Shown: piece after piece, positions 1 through 10,369 of the stretch
Numbering within the stretch: position 1 is the stretch's first letter
How the letters are laid out: each line of letters opens with the position of its first letter
Assembly: GCA_019448385.1 (NCBI GenBank)
Contig: JAGTXO010000021.1
Location: forward strand, 496,001 to 560,000
Origin: Diacronema lutheri
Lineage: Eukaryota; Haptophyta; Pavlovophyceae; Pavlovales; Pavlovaceae
Reading direction: 5' to 3'
DNA: 64,000 nt
Program-made: the position numbers and the translations under genes
The notes under the pieces: generated by a model
Seen by the model: the letters and a program-made list of their open reading frames with translations, nothing else
Told to the model about the DNA's origin: nothing
The model's database searches: none

Positions 1-2
1 CT

Positions 3-1946
3 GTCCAGCTCGAGAGCGAGATCGCCATCCACCGCGAGCTGCGCCACCCGCACATCGTGCGGTTTGTGAGCACGGCCGAGGACGCGGAGCGCGTGTACAT
101 CGTGCTCGAGCGGTGCTCGCAGCGGACGCTGCATGAGTTGATGCGCATGCGCAAGCGCCTCTCTGAGCGCGAGGCCGCGCGCATCCTCCTTCAGCTCGTC
201 TCGGCCGTGCTCTACCTGCACGGTCGACGCGTGATCCACCGCGATATCAAGCTGCACAACTTGTTTGTGCACGACGGCGCGTGCAAGCTGGGCGACTTTG
301 GGCTCGCGGCGCAGCTCGAGGCGGAGGGCGAGCGGCGGACGACGCTCTGCGGCACGCCCAACTTCATCGCGCCCGAGGTGCTACGCAAGGGCGTGGATGG
401 CCACTCGTACCCGGCCGACGCGTGGAGCGTCGGCGTCGTTCTCTACTGCCTCGTCGTCGGACGGCCGCCATTCGACGCGGGCGGCGATGTGAAGAAGGCG
501 TACGCGCGGATCAGAGAGGTGTTGTCGGAGGGCCTTGTCTTCCCGCCCGCCGCCGAGCTCTCCGACCCCGCGCGCCAGCTCATCTGCGCGCTCCTCCACC
601 CGGACTCCGAGAAGCGAATGCGACTCGCAGACGTGCGCGCGCACCCGTTCGCCGCACTCCTCGACGCGCCACCGACGCCCGGCCCGACATTCCAGCTGAT
701 CGATTCGGTGGCTGGCTCGCCCGACGGCTCGGGCGACGTGGGCGCGCGCAGGCTGCCCCTTGGCGCCGACGCGGCGAGTGAGCGCGTGGCGCGCACGGAC
801 GCGCCCGCCGCGGCGTCGCCGCTCGCCGGCCGGGCGCTGGGCGCGTCGGGCGCGCAGACGGCCGCGGCGTTTGCCGCGCGCGCACCCGCTCTCGTCGCCA
901 AGGCCGCGCTGCCGCGCGCGCGTGCGCTGGCGACGGACGGGCCGCTGGCGACGGACGAGCCGCTGTGCGGCGCGCCCGCGCTCGTGGCCGGAGGCGGGCA
1001 CGCTGGCGGTGTCACGCGCGCTACGGGCCGGGCGGCGCGCGCGGTGTCGGCGCCGCGCGGCGGCAGCGCGCGCGCGAGCGTCGCACCGAACCGCGGCGCC
1101 GCACCGGACGCGCCTCTGCCGTCGGCTGAGCGCGCGCGGCGCGAGCGTCTCGCGCCCGCGCCGCGCGCGCAGCTCTGTCTCGCGCCCGCGCTGTGCACGC
1201 GCTCGGCCGCGGCCGCGTGCGTGTCGCGTTGGTGCGACTTCTCCGCGCTGTACGGCATCGGCTGGGAGCTGCTCGACGGGACGGTGGGCGGCTGCTACAA
1301 CGACGGTTCGAGGCTCGTGCTCGCCGCCGACAAGCTGCTGATGGAGTACCACGCGGCGTCGTCGCGCGGCGCGTGTGGCGAGCGCGACGCGGGCGGCGTG
1401 TGTGGCAAGCGCGGCAAGCCGATGGCGCCGCCGTTGCCGGTCGTGCGCTTTTGCGCGCGCGCCAGCGCCCCGGCACCGCTTTTGAAAAAGGTCAAGCTCC
1501 TCCGTCACTTTGAGAAGCTCCTCCAGCCCCATGGCGCCGACACGCCCAGGCCGTTTGACGGCGCGCCGCCGCGCGCGTGCGCCGAGCTCGTCGAGGTGCG
1601 CGCCGCCGACGCGCTGCCGCACGTCCGTCGGTCGGTGCGGCTCGCGTCGAGCGCGGGCGCGGGCGCGCGCGCGTTCCGGCTGAGCAACAGATGGTTGCAA
1701 CTTCTCTTCGATGACGGAGCCGAGCTGCTCGCGCCGCTCGAGGGCGACGGTCCCGTCGTGCACGCCGGCGGCCGCGACCTGCGTGGCGGCGAGTACGACT
1801 GCGCGGCGGCCGTGAGCTCGGGCGCGGCGCTCAGGCCGCCACTCGCGCGCGCGGCCGCGCTGTGTGCGCACGCCGCGCGCCTTCTCGGCGAGCACGGCCT
1901 CGCCACGCCGGCGGCGCTCGCGCGCGCCGCGGCAGCGTGTGGCTGA
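3..1946 (+). CDS. PLK1: Polo-like kinase (5' end cut by window edge)
   Basis: Ser/Thr kinase of the Polo family, a regulator of mitotic entry, spindle poles and cytokinesis. The frame is open from base 3, so the N-terminus including the ATP-binding glycine loop lies outside the window. Visible kinase motifs are the catalytic loop HRDIKLHNL, the GDFGLA motif, and an activation segment ending TLCGTPNFIAPE, which closely resembles PLK1. After a long Ala/Arg-rich linker come two polo boxes. The first contains VSRWCDFSALYGIGWELLDG and is followed by a LLKKVKLLRHFEKLL helix; the second lies near NRWLQLLFDDGAELLAPL. Two polo boxes after the kinase favour PLK1-3 over PLK4. The linker is longer and more biased than in animals. 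The family call is secure; the paralogue is inferred. Confidence 0.93.
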   Translation, partial: VQLESEIAIHRELRHPHIVRFVSTAEDAERVYIVLERCSQRTLHELMRMRKRLSEREAARILLQLVSAVLYLHGRRVIHRDIKLHNLFVHDGACKLGDFGLAAQLEAEGERRTTLCGTPNFIAPEVLRKGVDGHSYPADAWSVGVVLYCLVVGRPPFDAGGDVKKAYARIREVLSEGLVFPPAAELSDPARQLICALLHPDSEKRMRLADVRAHPFAALLDAPPTPGPTFQLIDSVAGSPDGSGDVGARRLPLGADAASERVARTDAPAAASPLAGRALGASGAQTAAAFAARAPALVAKAALPRARALATDGPLATDEPLCGAPALVAGGGHAGGVTRATGRAARAVSAPRGGSARASVAPNRGAAPDAPLPSAERARRERLAPAPRAQLCLAPALCTRSAAAACVSRWCDFSALYGIGWELLDGTVGGCYNDGSRLVLAADKLLMEYHAASSRGACGERDAGGVCGKRGKPMAPPLPVVRFCARASAPAPLLKKVKLLRHFEKLLQPHGADTPRPFDGAPPRACAELVEVRAADALPHVRRSVRLASSAGAGARAFRLSNRWLQLLFDDGAELLAPLEGDGPVVHAGGRDLRGGEYDCAAAVSSGAALRPPLARAAALCAHAARLLGEHGLATPAALARAAAACG

Positions 1947-2130
1947 CGCACGCGCAAGGCCTGACAGACTGACAGACGAGACCGACTCGTTCAACCACTG
2001 CATCATCGGCACTGGTCAGACATCACCGGCTTGTCCCTTGACCGGGCCTCGTAGGATTGCCGGGCTGGCCTTTGTCCTAGCTTCTCCGGAGTCGACTGTT
2101 CAGCCACTCTTTCAAAAATCGATCGCTGCG

Positions 2131-3362
2131 ATGGCGCAGGCCGAGCTCGCTCGGTTGGACAAGATGTTGCTGGCGATGTGCGGCGTGGATGTGCGGATGC
2201 TCGGTGCGGCGGCGGCGCGCGCTCCCAGTCTGCGCTGTCTACTTTGCCGCTGCATGCGCCACCACCGCGCGCGCGCGTCCCATTCTTGTCCCCCGTGGCC
2301 GGTGAGATGTGCGGCGTGGACGTGCGTCGCCTCACTGCGCTACGCGCCCGCGCCGCTCGCTGCTGCTGACGCGCAGGTCAGGAGGGCGCGCGCATGCCCG
2401 ACGGCTTTCGCGTACGCACGTACTTCCTCAGCCTCTCGCGCAGGTACGCCGAGGTGGGGGCGCGGCACGGCGAGCCTGGCGCCGTGCGTACAGCCCTCGC
2501 CCTTCTCGAGGTGCTCCTCTGCGAGCGTGCGGACGATGGCGCGGCGCTCCAGCTGCGCGCTGAGCTGCGCGCGCAGCTGGGCAACGAGCAGAACGCGCTC
2601 GACGCGTCGGCTGAGCTCGCGCGGCTGTCGCTCGGAAAAGTTCGCCGGCCCGTCGAGCCGCGCACGCCGCAGGGCGACGCTGCCGGCGCCTCGACGCCGT
2701 GGCTGCCCGGAACGCCCGCGGCGAGCGCAGCCGCATCGACGCCGGCGACGGCGCACGCCGCGCGCGGCGCGTTTGGCCTCTCATCGGCGCGGCAGCCGGT
2801 GTCCGCACCGCCGTGGCACGCGCACACGCCGCGCCAGCCCGCCGCGCCCGCACCGATGCCGCGCCTGGCCGGCTTTGCGCCCGTCGCCGCGCTCGGCGAC
2901 GCGCTCGCGCGCACGCCGGCGAGCACGCGCGCGCATGCGTCGCCACGGCTGCATCAGCCCGGGGCGGGCGTCGGTGGCGACGCCGAGACGCCGCCGTCGG
3001 CCGCACGTGGCGTCCTTGGCCGCCAGAGCGGCGCGGGCAGCTCCTCTCGGAAGGGCCCGCTCGTCGGCTCGGCGCCGCGCGCCCGCGCCGGGCCGGCGTC
3101 CACGCTGCACGCGGCATCGTCACCGGGCCTTTTCGCGCCGGCGGGTGCGGACGGCGAGACGCCGCGGCCGCGCGCGCCGGCGGCCGCGACGTCGCATGCG
3201 AAAAACGCCGTGGCGAGCCGCGCGCGCCTCGAGCAGGAGATCCGGCAATGGCGTCGGCAGCTCGTGCGCGCGCAGCTTGCGGGCCGGCAGTTCGCCGACC
3301 GGTCGGGCGATGACGCGGAGTGGGCGTTCAACTACCTTGACATCGAGCCCGGCGCCGCCTAG
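2131..3362 (+). CDS. Hypothetical protein, two-exon model
   Basis: Not recognised. Proposed exons are 2131-2203 and 2377-3362, giving 352 residues. The donor (GTGCGG) and acceptor (GCGCAG) are both phase 1 and restore one frame. Exon 2 opens with a helical, TPR-like stretch that includes DGFRVRTYFLSLSRRYAEV. A long Pro/Ala/Arg-rich disordered region follows, and the protein ends in a short charged helix (RLEQEIRQWRRQLVRAQ) and an acidic tail. Without the splice, the ATG at 2394 would still give 322 residues. A T-rich element with CTTTCAAAAATCGATCG sits about 20 bases before the proposed start. The gene converges on the small zinc-finger gene downstream. That a gene is present is likely; exon 1 is tentative. 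Confidence 0.55.
2176..2326 (+). repeat. Near-identical 20-mer at exon 1 and inside the intron
   Basis: The 20 bases at 2176-2195 (ATGTGCGGCGTGGATGTGCG) recur at 2307-2326 with one change. The first copy lies in proposed exon 1 and the second inside the following intron. It may be a local duplication or an alternative exon. Confidence 0.6.
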
Positions 3363-3395
3363 CAGCCTGGGACAAGGCGCCCCGAGGCACCTGAG

Positions 3396-3435
3396 TGGGC
3401 ACCTGCCATCAGGTCACCTGACGGCAGGTTGCCCA
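3396..3435. other. Hairpin just downstream of a stop codon
   Basis: An almost perfect inverted repeat: ACCTGCCATCAGGT (3401-3414), one base, then ACCTGACGGCAGGT (3416-3429), with a single mismatch. TGGGC and GCCCA extend the stem outward across a one-base bulge. It begins about 34 bases after the stop of the 2131-3362 gene and lies between convergent genes. A role in 3'-end formation is inference. Confidence 0.7.
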
Positions 3436-3658
3436 GTGGCACGTGTCAGACACGGAGGCACAGCAGCCTTAGGATCTGAGATGACCGGATCAGTGCGCGG
3501 GCCGCAGTCCGCCGCACCAAGCCCAAAACTGCTCGATGGAGCGCCGCGAGCTCGGCCGCGCGACGCGCGACGCACAGCTCGATGGCGCGGAGCGCCACGC
3601 CGTCGAGCTGTGCGGAGCGCGTCGCGCGCTGAGCGCCGTTGCGCGTGCGAGCGTTGGC

Positions 3659-3928
3659 TCAGCCCGCACGCACGATGAACCAGCCCTGCCCGTGGCAGAG
3701 AGGACAGCCTTTGAGCACGTCCGTGTGGATCCGTACTCGACCAAACCCTCCGCATGCGGCGCACGCCTTCCAGCCGATCGGCGGCGCCGTTTGCGACTCG
3801 GGATTCGCGCGCACACGCTTTGCAAACGCCGAGCGGAAGGTGCAGCCCGGGTCATTTTCGAGCTCGACCAGGCAGACGCGCTTCACGCCCGTCGTGCGCG
3901 GCGCCGCGCTGTCCCGTGCCACCTGCAT
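3659..3928 (-). CDS. Small DnaJ-type zinc-finger protein
   Basis: An 89-residue protein whose C-terminus carries two CxxCxGxG-type knuckles, CAACGGFG and CPLCHGQG. This is the zinc-binding arrangement of the DnaJ cysteine-rich domain and of small plastid DnaJ-like zinc-finger proteins, but with two knuckles instead of four. There is no J domain. Such proteins usually act in redox-linked folding or assembly, often in plastids; that role here is inference. The start is the ATG at 3928; a 15-residue upstream extension would need a TTG start. The gene is convergent with the hypothetical gene on one side and divergent from the sulfolipid synthase gene on the other. Confidence 0.7.
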   Translation of the reverse strand: MQVARDSAAPRTTGVKRVCLVELENDPGCTFRSAFAKRVRANPESQTAPPIGWKACAACGGFGRVRIHTDVLKGCPLCHGQGWFIVRAG

Positions 3929-4315
3929 CGACGCCGATGCAGCACCGGCCGGTTCGTGCTTCTCACCGCTCAAACCACGCAGCGCGACCTTTTATCTTTT
4001 CTCCCTTTTGTGCTTTTGAGTCTTTGGCTCTTTTGACTCTTTTCAGCTTTTTGACTGGGCCTCGCGTGCGCCGCCAGCGCGTGCGCGTCGCGGCGCCTTC
4101 TGACCGAGCCTCAGCTGCTGGCTCGCGCCGTGAGGACGAGCCGTGCAGAGGCAGCACGAGGCAGCAGAGCGACCCACTGTTGGCTTGAAGCCGCGCCCTC
4201 GATTTGGGCGCATCCCGGCTCGCCGCTCAACCTCCGGCGTGAGGTGTGAGGCGTCCCCACTGTCGCGTGCCTCGCACAGTGAAAAGCAACGCTCATCAGC
4301 GTGCGCGAGAGGCCC
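3929..4315. other. Divergent intergenic region with a T-rich tract
   Basis: 387 bases between the starts of the zinc-finger gene (minus) and the sulfolipid synthase gene (plus). Bases about 3988-4056 are strikingly T-rich on the plus strand, with repeated CTTTT and CTCTTTTGACTCTTTT-like runs, in otherwise very GC-rich DNA. This is likely the shared promoter. No clear TATA box was seen and no further gene is supported. Confidence 0.5.
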
Positions 4316-4960
4316 ATGCACGACATGGCGCGGAGGCTCGCGCTGCTCCTCGGGCTGGCGGCGGTGGTGGCGGGCTGGGGCACGCAGTCGCTGCGGCGGC
4401 CAGCCGCGCGCGTCGGCCGCGTCTCGCGCCGTGTCGCGCGCGTGGCGATGGACGGCAAGTACTCGCCGGCCGCGGTGAACGAGATCCCGATCAGCAGCTC
4501 GGTGAGCGACAACCGGCCCAAGAAGGTGCTGGTGCTCGGTGGCGACGGCTTCTGCGGTTGGCCGACGTCGCTGCATCTGTCAGACAAGGGCCACGAGGTG
4601 ATCATCGTCGACAACCTTTCGCGGCGCAACATTGACACTGAGCTCGGCTGCTCGTCGCTCACGCCGATCGCGACGCCGCAGGTGCGCGTCGACACGTGGA
4701 ACAAGATGACGGGCAAGGAGATTCGCTTCATCAACCTCGACCTGGCAGCGGACTACGATCTCTTCCTTCAGCTCCTCAAGCAGGAGAAGCCTGACTCGAT
4801 CGTCCACTTCGCCGAGCAGCGCGCCGCGCCGTACTCGATGAAGAGCTCAAAGCACAAGCGCTACACGATCAACAACAACGTGGGCGCGACGCACAACGTG
4901 CTCGCGGCGGTTGTCGAGTCGGGGCTGGACATCCACCTGGTGCACCTCGGTGCGCGTGCA

Positions 4961-5019
<59 letters not shown>

Positions 5020-5939
5020 TGCACGCGCCTGCGCGGCTGCGCGCCGGCGGCGGCGTGCGCCGCGCCCGCGCGCCGCAGCCGGTGCGGACGCGCGGCTCAC
5101 CGCACGCCCCGTGCGCACGCGCGCGGCGTGCGCGCCTGTTGTGATCAGGCACGATGGGCGTGTACGGGTACGGCAACAGCGGCGGCGAGATCCCCGAGGG
5201 TTATATTGACGTCGTCCTACCCGGCGGGCGTGAGAAGCGTATCCTGCACCCGGCGTACCCCGGATCGATCTACCACACGACAAAGTGCCTCGACGCGCTG
5301 CTCTTCCAGTTCTACGTGCAGAACGACCAACTGCGTGTCACCGACCTGCACCAGGGCATCGTGTGGGGCACCAACACGCCTCAGACCGCGCGCGACGAGC
5401 GACTCGTCAACCGTTTCGACTACGATGGCGACTACGGCACTGTGCTCAATCGTTTCCTGATGCAGGGCGCGCTTGGCATCCCGCTCACCGTGTACGGCAC
5501 GGGCGGGCAGACGCGCGCGCTGATCCACATCACGGATACGAGCAAGTGCATCGAGCTCGCCATCAACAACCCGCCCAAGGCGGGCTCGCCCGTCGAGATC
5601 CTCAACCAGGTCGCCGAGACGGCGCGCGTGCGCGACCTCGCGCAGCTCGTCTCGCAGAAGACGGGCACGCCGCTGCAGTTTGTGACGAACCCGCGCAATG
5701 AGGCCGCGGAGAACCCGCTGCAGGTGAGCAACCAAAAGTTCAAGCTCCTCGGCCTCGACCCGATCCTCCTCGACTCGGCCGAGGGTCTGCTCGAGGAGGT
5801 CAAGTCCATCGCGGACAAGTACAAGGACAGGTGCGACGTGAGCGCCGTCGTTTCAAAATCCTACTGGAACAAGGCGCGCGCCGCCGCCGCCGGGCAGAGC
5901 GCGGCTGTAGACCTCGGCGTGCTCGCTCAGCCCAAGTGA
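4316..5939 (+). CDS. SQD1: UDP-sulfoquinovose synthase, plastid-targeted
   Basis: Converts UDP-glucose and sulfite to UDP-sulfoquinovose, the head-group donor for plastid sulfolipid. Exons are 4316-4949 and 5149-5939 (474 residues); the phase-1 junction creates the conserved HLGTMGVYGYG segment. The protein is an extended short-chain dehydrogenase with an NAD-binding loop GGDGFCG near residue 70, the TMGVYG motif and a catalytic YHTTK (YxxxK). It matches plant SQD1 along its length. The N-terminus has a hydrophobic signal-like stretch (LALLLGLAAVVAG) followed by an Arg/Ser/Ala-rich segment, the bipartite leader expected for a plastid of secondary origin. The start is ATG 4316 or 4325; an upstream GTG frame was discarded. 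The intron holds a hexanucleotide repeat. Confidence 0.95.
4961..5019. repeat. CGCGCC hexanucleotide repeat in the SQD1 intron
   Basis: Between nine and ten head-to-tail copies of CGCGCC lie inside the 199-base SQD1 intron (4950-5148), just after the GTGCGC donor. It is a microsatellite. Confidence 0.9.
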
Positions 5940-6366
5940 GCGGCGCGGCCGCGGCACGGCGTGCGGAGCGCGGCGCGGCGAACGCGCACGGCGCGCGCGC
6001 GTTGGCGGTGGGGTACGGCGGCTCGGATTGGCCCGCCGGCTGGTGGCCATGGCTGCGCGCCGCGCGGTTGTGGGAGAGGGAAAGGAAAAGAGGGTTCGCA
6101 CAGCTGCTCGGGCAGTATGGGCGTCGGGTGTCGGCTTCTGTCCTCGCCCTCGCCGCCTCGGTGTGGCCCGGTCGGCACCGGACGGGCGGGCTGGCCGTGC
6201 GATCGTGTGGCGGGAAACGACAAAGTGTCGTGGTGGGCAACGACCACCCGCGGAGACGTGGACACGGCCGTTGCCTCGTCGCCGAACGCCGTCGGCGCGT
6301 TTCCACCTTTTTTGAAAAAGAGCCAGGTATCCGACTGCCTGGGGCCGCCTCGTGGAAGTCCGCATC
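5940..6366. other. Intergenic region upstream of EF-3
   Basis: 427 bases between the SQD1 stop and the EF-3 start, both plus strand. GC-rich at first, with a purine tract (GAGAGGGAAAGGAAAAGAGG) near 6074. A TTTTTTGAAAAAG element lies near 6309, about 50 bases before the EF-3 ATG, and resembles elements near other starts here. No gene is supported. Confidence 0.4.
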
Positions 6367-8266
6367 ATGCCGGTTGTTGGCGCCGTCAACAACAATCCGA
6401 CGCAGCAGGCTCCTGCCAAGCAGCATGGTGCTGCGGGGCCGACCGAGGCGGCGCGCCTCTTGCGTGGCGCCGCGTGGTTGCTCCCGACCATCGCCGATGC
6501 GCCGGCGCTCGCCGTCGTACAGTCGCGCGGCGAGCCCGCCGCGCGCGCGGCCGCGGCGACGGCGGCTGAGGCGGTGCGCGGCGGCACGCCGATCGTCGCG
6601 GCGCTGGTCGCCGCCGCGAGCAGCGAGGCCGCAGCTGCACGCGCCGCCGGCGCGCTGCTCGGTGGCCTCGTCGCGTCCGACGGGCCACGCGCGTGCGCCG
6701 CGATCCGCGAGGGCGCGGGCGCGAAGAAGGACGCGGCCGCGCGCGAGGGCGCACTGCTCGCGGCGGCGGCGTCGTGCATGCACGGCGGGCACGCGGTGGA
6801 GCCGTGGGCGGTCACCGCCTTTGTCCCCCTTCTCATCGAGGGCCTCGACGACGCTAAGGACGAGGTGAAAAGCGCGGCGCGCATGTGCGCCAAGGAGATC
6901 GGCCGCACGCTCTCCGGCCGCGCGGTGCGGCAGTGCATGCGCGCGCTCTACCCGGCGCTCGACCCGAGCGCGAAGCCGAAGGCGAAGATGGCCGCGCTCG
7001 GCGTCCTCGCCTCGCTCTGCGCGCAGAAGCCCGAGGGCCTCGAGTACGAGCTGCCTGACCTCGTGCCCATCCTCATAGAGGCGCTCTCTGACACGAAGGC
7101 CGCCGTGCAGGACGCGGCGACGGTCACGCTCGCCGAGGCGTGCGGGCTGGTGCGCACGCCGGAGACGGTGAAGCTGATGCCCCTCTTCCTCGCCGCGATC
7201 ACCCACCCCGACGCAATGACAACCAAGGCGCTCGAGGCGCTTATGGATATCACGTTCTGCAACGCGCTCGGTTCTGATTCGCTCGCGCTTCTCGTGCCCG
7301 TCATGCTGCGCGGGCTGCGGACGGGCGAGGCGGACCTGACCAAGTGCGCGTGCAAGGCCGCGTGCAACATGCTCTCGCTCGTCGCCTCCGCCGACGTGAT
7401 GACGCCGTTTGTCGACCGCATGATGCCTGAGTTTGTCAAGACCGAGAACCACGCCTACCCCGAGATCCGTGAGCTCGGCCAGCGCTCGATGGCCGAGCTG
7501 AAGAACGGGCTGGTCGGCGCCGAGTCGCTTGCCGAGCAGCGCGCGCGCGCCGCCGCGGGCAAGGCCGAGATCGACGCCGCGTTCGCCTCGTTCGTCGGCG
7601 CGCGCGCGATCCCACCGGTCGCTCGCGACTACCTCGCGAGCGTCGGCGCGGGCGAGGTCGCTGGCCCGCTCTCGATCTGCCCGAACGTGCTCTCGGCGCA
7701 CGAGCTGCACCACGCGGCGCGGCGCACGCTCCACGGCGCGCTCGACGACGCGTCGCTCGAAGCGCTCTGCGCGCACCTCGAGACGGCGTACCGCGGTAGC
7801 CATCACCGCAGGGGCGAGGGCGAGGGCGAGAGCGGCGACGGCGAGTACATCGTCAACCTGCCCAACATCATCTGCGGCTTTGCCGGGCGGGTGCTGCTGC
7901 GGCGCGCCTCGTTCCGCCTCGAGAAAGGCCACTTGTACGGACTCGTCGGACAGAATGGCGTCGGCAAGACAACGTTGCTCACACGGATCGTGCAACGGGA
8001 CATTTATGGCTTCCCGCCCGAATTGGGCTGCCACTACGTGGGCTGTCACGAGCTCGAGGCATACCAGGAGCTGTCCGACACGGTGACTGAGTTCATGCAA
8101 AAGGCCGCCGCCGCGACCGGCTGCGACGAGGCGCTCGTCGGCACGGCGCTCTCATCCGCCGGCTTTGACGAGCGACCTGACCTGCTGCAGCAGCGCGTCT
8201 CGCAGCTCTCGGGCGGCTGGCGCATGAAACTGGGCATCGCAAAGTCGGAGCTCTTCTCGCGCAACT

Positions 8267-8302
<36 letters not shown>

Positions 8303-10199
8303 GCTCGTCGGTCCTGTGGCTGCAGGCGTACCTCAAGCAGCTCGCCGCGTCGGGCATCACCGTGTGTATCGTCTCGCACGACTACGATTTCCTCGCGGAG
8401 GTCCTCACGAGGGTCATCAACTTTCACGCGCTCAAGCTCACCTACTTTCAGTGCGGCTTCAGCGAGTTCCAGGCGCAGAACCCGCACATCGTCGCCGGCC
8501 TCCCGCACGTGAACAAATCGCAGAAGTTCGCCGGCTCCGCCGCCGACGCCGCGGCGGCGGCGGCGACGGCGGCGGTGGCGGGCGCGGCGGCGGGCGCGGC
8601 GGCGGCCGACGCGGCGGCGGGCGGCGAGGAGGCGCGGCGGGAGGCGGGCGCGGGCAGCGACGGCGCGGGCGCGACCGCCAACGGAGCGCACGCGCCGTCC
8701 GCAGAGCCCGCCGCCGCCGGCGCGCCGGCGGCGGCCGGCGGCGGCGCACAGGACGCGGCCGCCGCGCCGCGCACGACCGCGGGCGACGGCTTCTTGCCCA
8801 TCACCTTCCCCGACCCGGGCAAGCTCGACGGGATCCGCTCGCGCACCAAGACGGTGATGAAGATGAGCAAGGTGACCTTCCAGTACCCCGGCGCGCCCAA
8901 GCCCGCGCTCACGGACGCGAACTGCGTCGTCACGCTCGCGAGCCGCGTCGCGATCGTCGGCGCAAACGGCGCGGGCAAGACGACGTTGCTCAAGCTGCTC
9001 GTGGGCGAGACGAACATTGATGGCGGCACTTTTGAGAAGCACGAGAATTTGCGCCTCTCGTACATTGCGCAGCATTCGATGCACCACGTCGAAGATTACT
9101 TGGACAAGTCACCGGTGCAGTACATCATGTACCGCTTCCAAGAGGGCATGGACAAGGAGATGGCCAAGTTCTCGACGATTCAGCTCACCGACGAGGAGAA
9201 GGCGCTCTCGACGGGATCGATGGGCGTGCTCGAGGTGATCGGCCGCGCCAACCGCGCGGGCAAGCTCTGGTACGAGCTCGTCGTTGTGGGGCGCAAGGCT
9301 GGCGACACCAAGTGGGAGCCATTGCAGTTCCTCGAGAAGATGCCGCCGTACGTGCTCAAGCTCTGCCGGCACTACGACGAGAAGCTCAAGGCGCAGCAGT
9401 CGGGGATGGAGGTGCGCCCGATCACCACCGTTGAGATCAAGAAGCACCTCCTCGACTTTGGGATCGCGAACGGGCTGGAGGACGGCAAGATCAAGCGCAT
9501 GTCGGGCGGTCAAAAGTGTCGGCTCGTGCTTGCGGCCGCGCTCTGGTCGATGCCGCACATCATCGCGCTCGTGAGACGCGCGCGCGCGCGTGCGCTGCGG
9601 CGGATGCGCTGCGCACCAGTCCGGTGCGCGTCGCATGTGCCTTGACGCTCGCCTCGCGCCCCGCGCCTCGCGCCTCGCGCGTGGCGCCCATCTGCGCTCG
9701 CAGGACGAGCCGACAAACTACCTTGATAACGACACGCTCGCCGCGCTCACGAAGGCGTTGCAAGAATACGAGGGCGGAGTGATCACCATCTCGCACAACG
9801 CGCCCTTCGTCGAGGCCGTGTGCAACGAGAAGTGGACGGTGCGTGCGGGCGCGCCGCGCAGCGAGCGTCGCGGCGCGCAGGCCCCGCTACGGCGCGCGCC
9901 GCTCACGCGCGCTGCGAGCGCCGCGCCGCTGCGTTCGGCAGGTGGCGAACGGCGAGGTGGTGTGCGAGAACTTCAAGGTGAAGCGCTCGAAGGACTATTT
10001 TGACAAGAAGCGGGGGTCCGCGTCCAACCTCGGCTCGTGCACCGACATCGCGTCGATGGCGTCCGTCGACTCGGCGGCAAACCTCTCGTCGCTCGGCGGC
10101 TCGACGGTTGACCTCGCCGCGATGGATGTGAGCGAGAATGGCGACGGCAAGAAGGGCGCCAAAAAGCCCGCCGCCAAGCCGCCCAAGGGCAAGAAGTGA
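6367..10199 (+). CDS. EF3: Translation elongation factor 3 (ABCF ATPase)
   Basis: Ribosome-bound ATPase that helps release deacylated tRNA during elongation. Exons are 6367-9570, 9704-9838 and 9942-10199 (1198 residues; fungal EF-3 is about 1040). Order: HEAT-repeat N-terminus; ABC1 with Walker A GQNGVGKTTL, signature LSGGWRMKLG and Walker B LLLLDEPTNHLD; an Ala/Gly-rich insert; ABC2 with GANGAGKTTLLKLL, a chromodomain-like insert after EDYLDKSPVQYIMYRF, signature MSGGQKCRLVL, and DEPTNYLD restored exactly by intron 1; and a Lys-rich tail. The chromodomain insert within ABC2 separates EF-3 from other ABCF proteins. The start is ATG 6367; an in-frame GTG five codons upstream was not used. Confidence 0.95.
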
Positions 10200-10347
10200 C
10201 GCGGGCGCCGGCACGACTTGGCCGCGCGCGCCCGCCGCCGCGCGCAGCTGAGTTGCGTCATCCCGCGCACCTGCCGCTGTACGTTTCCAGCTTGTAGCAC
10301 AGCCGAAAAGGGGGAAAGTGGGCCAAATGTACGCTGCATGCTTTGTC

Positions 10348-10363
10348 CCTAGCCTCTGCTAGG
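10348..10363. other. Small hairpin after the DAAF9-like stop
   Basis: CCTAGC, a four-base loop, then GCTAGG form a perfect 6-bp stem. It starts 7 bases past the minus-strand stop at 10370, between convergent EF-3 and DAAF9-like genes. Confidence 0.45.
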
Positions 10364-10369
10364 CCAGTG

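Noticed and set aside
381-2012. Long minus-strand frame opposite the Polo-like kinase
   Set aside because: Arg/Ala/Gly-rich shadow of the kinase gene caused by very high GC; no motifs, and the plus strand has clear homology.
3929-3973. N-terminal extension of the small zinc-finger protein
   Set aside because: It would begin at TTG; the ATG at 3928 keeps the whole zinc-binding region.
5800-8100. Long minus-strand frame opposite EF-3
   Set aside because: Shadow frame of low-complexity composition with no recognisable domain.
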